The translations under genes were made by a program, and so were the position numbers. A stretch of DNA of 64,000 nucleotides, taken from contig JAGYKR010000009.1 of assembly GCA_018401375.1 (NCBI GenBank), positions 1 through 64,000 on the forward strand, written 5' to 3'. This document shows, in pieces, positions 59,773 through 64,000 of this stretch. Position 1 is the first letter of the stretch, and each line of letters begins with the position of its first letter. The notes beneath the pieces are model-generated. The model was not told the origin of the DNA and searched no databases. It saw only the letters and a list, made by a program, of their open reading frames with translations. Source of the stretch: Ilumatobacteraceae bacterium (lineage in GTDB: Bacteria > Actinomycetota > Acidimicrobiia > Acidimicrobiales > Ilumatobacteraceae).

Positions 59773-61974
59773 ATGACGATAGGAGGCGTGACAGCGGGGG
59801 GTGCACCCATCACGCTGCCCGACCTCGAGGCGATCTCGGTCGGGGTGCTGCGCGGGGTGGGGGAGCGCCGGGCCGCAGCCCTGGAGGCGTTTGGGATTAC
59901 CACCGTGCTCGATTTGGTCACTACCTACCCCCGGCGCTGGATCGATCGCAGCGCCCAGACCTCCGTGGCCGATCTGGTGCCTGAACGGCCGCAGTTGTTG
60001 TTGGTGACGGTCCGCACAGTGGAGAAGCGTCCGACCCGGGGCCGCCGCTCGATGGTCACCGCCACCGTCGGTGATGGCACCGGCCGCTTGCATGTGGTGT
60101 TTTTCAATCAGCCGTGGCGAGAGAAGCAACTGCGTGAGGGCCTAGAGATCGCGCTGTTTGGTCGGGCGACGGTGTACCGGGGCGGCCTGCAGATGACGAA
60201 TCCGCTCGTGGACCTGATCGGTGATCGCACTGGCCGCATCGTGCCGGTATACCCCCAGAGCGAAAAGGTACAGATCGCAACATGGGAGATGGCGGGTTGG
60301 GTAGCCGAGGCGCTGCGGCGGTGCGCGGAGCGGACCCTCGCAGACCCGGTGCCAGAAGCGGTGCGGGCGCGACTCAAGATGATGTCGCGACACGTGGCGC
60401 TGAACGCGATCCACACACCCGAGACCATGGCCGAAAAAGATGAGGCCCGGCGCCGCCTCGCCTTTGACGAACTCTTGCGGGTGCAGTTGGTGTTGGTGAT
60501 GCGCAAACGCCGTCTCGAACGCGAACAGCGCGGTGTGACCCATGTGTTGGATGGGGATCTCGTGCACCGTTTCCATGCGGGGCTGCCCTATGCATTGACC
60601 GGGGCCCAACAACGTGTGATCGCTGAGATCGAGCGCGATCTCGCTGCGCCGCATCCGATGCACCGACTTTTGCAAGGTGATGTGGGCGCCGGCAAGACGG
60701 TGGTCGCGGTCTCGGCCTTGCTTACTGCGGTCCAAGGTGGCCACCAGGGCGCGCTGATGGCTCCCACCGAGGTGCTCGCCGAACAGCACGCGACCGGGGT
60801 CCGCGAACTGTTGGATGGCTTTGTGGTCTCTGATTCCACCAACTTGTTTGGGGATCGGCCGGTGCGAGTGGAGTTGTTGACGAACAGGGTGACGGGAGCG
60901 GAACGTAAAGCCGTGCTCGAAGGGTTGGCTGAGGGCACCGTGGACATCGCGATCGGGACCCACGCCCTGATCCAAGAAGGGGTCAAATTCGCCAGTCTCG
61001 GGGTCGCGGTGGTGGACGAACAGCATCGTTTCGGTGTGGAACAGCGCGCCGCCTTGCGCGATAAGGCCACTGATTCGGTACCTGATGTGTTGGTGATGAC
61101 AGCTACCCCGATTCCCCGGACGGCAGCGATGACCGTGTACGGGGATCTCGATGTAAGCGTGCTGGACGAACTGCCGCCCGGACGCACCCCGATCCATACC
61201 CGCTCGGCAGTGGGGCCTTTACTCGAAGCCGAGGTCTGGGAAGATGTTCGTTCGGAGGTGGCCGCTGGGCGACAGGCCTATGTGGTGTGTCCTTTGATCG
61301 AGGAATCCGACAAACTCGAGGTGGCCTCCGCTGAGGAGACCTTGGCTCGGCTGGGCGCTGGGGAGCTAGCGGGTCTTCGACTCGGCCTACTGCACGGGCG
61401 ACTGTCGGCGGCCGATAAGGCAGCGACTATGGATGAGTTTCGGGCCGGGGCGATCGATGTGTTGGTAGCAACCACCGTGATCGAGGTCGGGGTGGATGTC
61501 CCCAACGCAACGATTATGGCGATCCTCGATGCCGATCGATTTGGGATTGCGCAGTTACATCAGTTGCGCGGCCGGGTGGGTCGGGGACGCCACGCCTCGC
61601 GCTGCTGGCTGGTGACGGGGTTGCAGCAATCAGAACCCGACCTGTTCGATGAGGTTGAGACCGCTGAAGGGCGCAGCGCATCTGGACCGAACCCGCGCAT
61701 CGAGGCTCTCGTGGCCTCCACCGACGGGTTTGAACTCGCTGAGGTGGACCTCGAGTTACGCGGGGAGGGGACGTTGATGTCCACCTCTCAAAAAGGTCGC
61801 AGTGACCTCCGGCTGGCCTCGTTGCGTAAAGATCGCGAACTCGTGGAACTCGCCCGGGCCGCCGCCGAGGAGATCGTGGACGCCGACCCCGAACTCGACA
61901 CCCATGTGATTTTACGGGCCGAACTTGAGTTGTTATTCAGCGACCGTCAAGAAGAGTTCCTCACAAAATCCTGA
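59773..61974 (+). CDS. recG: ATP-dependent DNA helicase RecG
   Basis: A 733-residue helicase that remodels stalled forks. An N-terminal wedge/OB domain (RVTVRTVEKRPTRGRRSMVTATVGDGTGRLHVVFFNQPW) precedes the motor: LLQGDVGAGKTVVA, MAPTEVLAEQH, VVDEQHRFGVEQR, MTATPIPRT, and TTVIEVGVDVPNATIM followed by QLRGRVGRG. ATG 59773 (MTIGGV) is chosen; upstream frame runs through the 11-bp repeat. The gene is divergent from rpmB. The C-terminus ends in SDRQEEFLTKS. Confidence 0.95.
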   Translation: MTIGGVTAGGAPITLPDLEAISVGVLRGVGERRAAALEAFGITTVLDLVTTYPRRWIDRSAQTSVADLVPERPQLLLVTVRTVEKRPTRGRRSMVTATVGDGTGRLHVVFFNQPWREKQLREGLEIALFGRATVYRGGLQMTNPLVDLIGDRTGRIVPVYPQSEKVQIATWEMAGWVAEALRRCAERTLADPVPEAVRARLKMMSRHVALNAIHTPETMAEKDEARRRLAFDELLRVQLVLVMRKRRLEREQRGVTHVLDGDLVHRFHAGLPYALTGAQQRVIAEIERDLAAPHPMHRLLQGDVGAGKTVVAVSALLTAVQGGHQGALMAPTEVLAEQHATGVRELLDGFVVSDSTNLFGDRPVRVELLTNRVTGAERKAVLEGLAEGTVDIAIGTHALIQEGVKFASLGVAVVDEQHRFGVEQRAALRDKATDSVPDVLVMTATPIPRTAAMTVYGDLDVSVLDELPPGRTPIHTRSAVGPLLEAEVWEDVRSEVAAGRQAYVVCPLIEESDKLEVASAEETLARLGAGELAGLRLGLLHGRLSAADKAATMDEFRAGAIDVLVATTVIEVGVDVPNATIMAILDADRFGIAQLHQLRGRVGRGRHASRCWLVTGLQQSEPDLFDEVETAEGRSASGPNPRIEALVASTDGFELAEVDLELRGEGTLMSTSQKGRSDLRLASLRKDRELVELARAAAEEIVDADPELDTHVILRAELELLFSDRQEEFLTKS

Positions 61975-61989
61975 CGCGTAAATGGGCGG

Positions 61990-62172
61990 CTAATCACCGC
62001 GGCCAGTGTCATCACCATCGGGGAGCACCAGATCCCATCGATCCCGGCAATCCTCACAACGGTAGGCCACGATGTCGCCCGCCTCCCACAGCCCATCTTC
62101 TGGCGGCAGGGTCAGCAGGTGGGCCCGCCCGCCGCAGTCGATGCAGTCGATCACTGGCTCTGGTACCCACAT
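61990..62172 (-). CDS. Small zinc-ribbon protein
   Basis: A 60-residue protein with CIDCGG near residue 10 and CEDCRDR near 39, a four-cysteine zinc knuckle pattern separated by an acidic, Leu-rich segment. It is divergent from rsmD with 69 bp between and convergent with recG 15 bp away. Function unknown; similar small proteins lie near rsmD-coaD in actinobacteria, but I cannot confirm orthology. Confidence 0.7.
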   Translation of the reverse strand: MWVPEPVIDCIDCGGRAHLLTLPPEDGLWEAGDIVAYRCEDCRDRWDLVLPDGDDTGRGD

Positions 62173-62241
62173 AGGGTCCAGTCTGGCCCCGAGGTGCCCG
62201 AAACCGATCCGAAACTGAGTTGGGGCTCATAATGTGGGGCG

Positions 62242-62778
62242 GTGCGCGTCATCGCCGGAGATCTCAAAGGACGAAGGTTGGTGTCTCCTACGGGGATGGC
62301 CACCCGACCCACCACCGACAAGGTGCGTGAAGCCACCTTTAACGCGCTGGGCAGCCTCGGTGTGATCCGAGATGCCAAGGTCGCAGATCTGTTTGCCGGA
62401 TCAGGGGCTGTGGGAATCGAAGCAATTTCGCGTGGGGCGGAGTCCTGCGTGTTTATTGAGAGGGACCGCTCGGCGCTCAATGCGCTGCGCGACAACTTGT
62501 ATGCACTTGACTGCGAGGACCGTTCTCGGGTGGTGGCCGGAGATGTGATGGCCTTGGTTGCTTCGCTCGATGTGGACCTGGTGTACGCCGATCCGCCCTA
62601 TGGCTTTGAGGCCTGGGAACGGCTGCTCAGCGTGGTGCGGGCTCCATTTATTGTGACGGAATCAGGTCACGAACTGCATCAGGAACTCGGTACGCCGATG
62701 GGATTCGAAATTGTGCGCTCGCAGAGATATGGCCGAACCTGGGTGACCTTCTGGGAACGCATGCCCGCCGGGGAGTAA
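62242..62778 (+). CDS. rsmD: 16S rRNA (guanine-966-N2)-methyltransferase RsmD
   Basis: A 178-residue SAM methyltransferase. GDLKGRRL, RPTTDKVREATFNAL, the SAM motif DLFAGSGAVGIEAISRG, and the catalytic DPPY in VYADPPYGFE are intact. GTG 62242. It is followed by coaD after 12 bp, the common actinobacterial order. Confidence 0.95.
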   Translation: MRVIAGDLKGRRLVSPTGMATRPTTDKVREATFNALGSLGVIRDAKVADLFAGSGAVGIEAISRGAESCVFIERDRSALNALRDNLYALDCEDRSRVVAGDVMALVASLDVDLVYADPPYGFEAWERLLSVVRAPFIVTESGHELHQELGTPMGFEIVRSQRYGRTWVTFWERMPAGE

Positions 62779-62790
62779 TCTGGACTTCTC

Positions 62791-63309
62791 ATGTCACGCG
62801 TCTTGATCCCCGGCAGTTTTGACCCCGTGCACCTCGGGCATCTCGATGTGATCGCTACGGCCCACGAGTTGTTCGGGACGGTGGTTGTTGGTGTGCTTCA
62901 CAACCCGACGAAGCCCTCGGGGTTGTTCACACCCACCGAGCGTGTTGAGTTAGTGCGGGCCAGTTGCGCTTCACTGCGTGGACTCGATACCGCCCTTGAG
63001 GCTGGTCAGATCGAGGTGCGTGCGCTGACCGGACTCGCCGTGCAGGCCGCTGCTGAGGTGGAAGCGGACTTTATTGTTAAAGGCCTGCGTACCGCTGGTG
63101 ACTTTGAGATTGAACAGCAGATGGCGCATAACAATCAGATGGTGACGGGGATCCGTACCGTGTATGTCCCGTGTCGCGGGGATCTCGGTCATATCTCTAG
63201 CCGGTTTGTGCGCGAGATCGCAGCACACGGCGGTGCGATCGACCATCTCGTGGCTGCGCCGGTTGCTCAGGCTTTGACCGATAGATTCGCAGGCGCCACC
63301 GAGAAGTGA
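62791..63309 (+). CDS. coaD: Phosphopantetheine adenylyltransferase
   Basis: A 172-residue enzyme of CoA synthesis. The nucleotidyltransferase HxGH motif is in PGSFDPVHLGHLDVI; the substrate loop FIVKGLRTAGDFEIEQQMAHNNQ and the SSRFVREIA segment are present. Slightly longer than the usual 160 residues at the C-terminus. It precedes a coiled-coil protein gene by 14 bp (ATG 63324). Confidence 0.96.
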   Translation: MSRVLIPGSFDPVHLGHLDVIATAHELFGTVVVGVLHNPTKPSGLFTPTERVELVRASCASLRGLDTALEAGQIEVRALTGLAVQAAAEVEADFIVKGLRTAGDFEIEQQMAHNNQMVTGIRTVYVPCRGDLGHISSRFVREIAAHGGAIDHLVAAPVAQALTDRFAGATEK

Positions 63310-63323
63310 ACAGAAGGGGCGAG

Positions 63324-63956
63324 ATGAGCTACGAGGATCCGATCGACCCGAGTCTTGAGGTCCCGCGGCCGCGGTCCTCTCGTTCATCAGCGGAGGTCCC
63401 TCGGGAGTACGGGCATGATGACCTCGCTTCGGCACCGCAAGGTGATTCGGCCACTTTGTTGCGGCGGGCGATCGATCTGGTGGCCACCGCTCCGACCATG
63501 CCGTTGTCCTCATCGCCGCGCATTGATCGCGACGAGATGGTGGAAATCCTCGAAGAAGCCTTGCACCGGATTCCCGCCGAGATCCGCGAAGCGCGCTGGA
63601 TGATCAAAGAGCGTCAAGAGTTCATCGCGAAGACCCGTCGCGAAGCCGATGAAATCCTTGAGGCCGCTCGAGTCCAAGCTGAGCGCATGGTGCAGCGCAC
63701 CGAGGTGGTGCGCGCCGCAGAGCATCGGGCCCGCCAAGTGCTGGAAGCCGCGGAGACCGATGCCCGGCGCATCAAACTCGAGACCGAGGATTTTTTGGAT
63801 CAGCGCCTCGGCAGTTTTGAAATCTTGTTGGACAGGCTGGCCAAGACTGTGGCTAACGGTCGTACCCGCTTGTCGATCGGTGGGACCGAGATTCGTCAGC
63901 CGGTGGATCTCGCCGCCGACGACACAGCCAACGTGTTTTTCGATCAGGATCGCTGA
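63324..63956 (+). CDS. SepIVA/DivIVA-like coiled-coil cell-division protein
   Basis: About 210 residues from ATG 63324, preceded by GAAGGGG; GTG 63306 would overlap the coaD stop. An N-terminal disordered part is followed by a coiled coil (about 80-190: EMVEILEEALHRIPAEIREARWMIKERQEFIAK to AEHRARQVLEAAETDARRIKLE). In mycobacteria SepIVA has this architecture and regulates polar envelope assembly; its gene is near the rnc/DUF177 group, and this gene follows coaD here. Orthology is likely but not proven. Confidence 0.75.
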   Translation: MSYEDPIDPSLEVPRPRSSRSSAEVPREYGHDDLASAPQGDSATLLRRAIDLVATAPTMPLSSSPRIDRDEMVEILEEALHRIPAEIREARWMIKERQEFIAKTRREADEILEAARVQAERMVQRTEVVRAAEHRARQVLEAAETDARRIKLETEDFLDQRLGSFEILLDRLAKTVANGRTRLSIGGTEIRQPVDLAADDTANVFFDQDR

Positions 63957-63959
63957 GCC

Positions 63960-64000
63960 GTGGCCGGGCTGCGCGAGTTGCGGGTCCACACCGTGGAGTT
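63960..64000 (+). CDS. Start of a further gene (partial, possibly DUF177/YceD)
   Basis: GTG 63960 begins a frame reading VAGLRELRVHTVEF until the window end, 3 bp after the previous stop. In many actinobacteria a DUF177 (YceD) protein followed by rpmF lies here, and its N-terminus often reads like LRVxxxEL. Only 13 codons are visible, so this is weak. Confidence 0.3.
   Translation, partial: MAGLRELRVHTVE

Overview
The window looks like chromosome of a high-GC actinobacterium with small intergenic gaps. Gene content points that way: a mycobacterial-type Mec/CysM pair, a fused 2-oxoglutarate decarboxylase (Kgd), the NucS mismatch endonuclease, GTP-dependent PEP carboxykinase, a WhiG-type sigma factor beside rpsB-tsf, a SepIVA-like coiled-coil protein after coaD, and a class I CdsA-dxr-Rip-ispG block. 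Assignment to Acidimicrobiia or a neighbouring class is my inference from this mixture; there is no rRNA here to confirm it. Most genes overlap by ATGA or TGATG or lie within 20 bp, and several convergent pairs have almost no spacer.

Layout. 1-1440: a short stretch of unrecognised small genes ending in a coupled pair that resembles a toxin-antitoxin module; it abuts the 3' end of the tmRNA gene, a classic integration site. 1463-3266 (minus): ssrA, an SDR dehydrogenase and smpB. 3309-5711: Mec protease, CysM and a fasciclin protein. 5748-8300 (minus): a GNAT/acyl-CoA synthetase fusion. 8414-10749: murI-rph-rdgB. 10983-16434: an amino-acid ABC transporter with strong intercistronic RNA structure, then tRNA-Leu(UAG). 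16650-19392: a PLP-enzyme gene broken by many small indels, followed by an intact threonine-synthase-like gene. 19435-20939: carbonic anhydrase with a wHTH regulator, and ClpP. 20984-26575: lipoprotein, comM-dprA-xerC-whiG and a LytM-like protein. 26680-34918: rpsB-tsf-pyrH-frr-cdsA-dxr-rip-ispG (translation, UMP kinase, lipid and MEP isoprenoid synthesis). 34984-42514: an SCO6745-like protein and a minus-strand run ettA-cysQ-echA-ubiB-nucS-manA. 42606-46244: kgd. 46245-51774: HAD hydrolase, a NYN/S1/histone-tail fusion protein, exonuclease III, a small conserved protein and a UvrD-family helicase. 51797-57111: PH-domain protein, alpha/beta hydrolase, methylacyl-CoA racemase, PIG-L deacetylase, histidine phosphatase, lipoprotein and membrane protein. 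57121-64000: pckG, cold-shock-like protein, rpmB, recG, zinc ribbon, rsmD, coaD, sepIVA-like and the start of one more gene.

Themes. Ribosome rescue (ssrA/smpB), ribosome biogenesis (rpsB, tsf, frr, rpmB, rsmD, ettA, rph), DNA maintenance (dprA, xerC, nucS, recG, uvrD-like, xth) and central carbon (kgd, pckG) dominate. The least ordinary items are the NYN-S1-H1-tail protein with an internal in-frame start, the indel-riddled PLP gene, the tandem palindromes in front of ssrA, and a recurring pattern of 9-15 bp tandem duplications in gene ends, N-termini and leaders.
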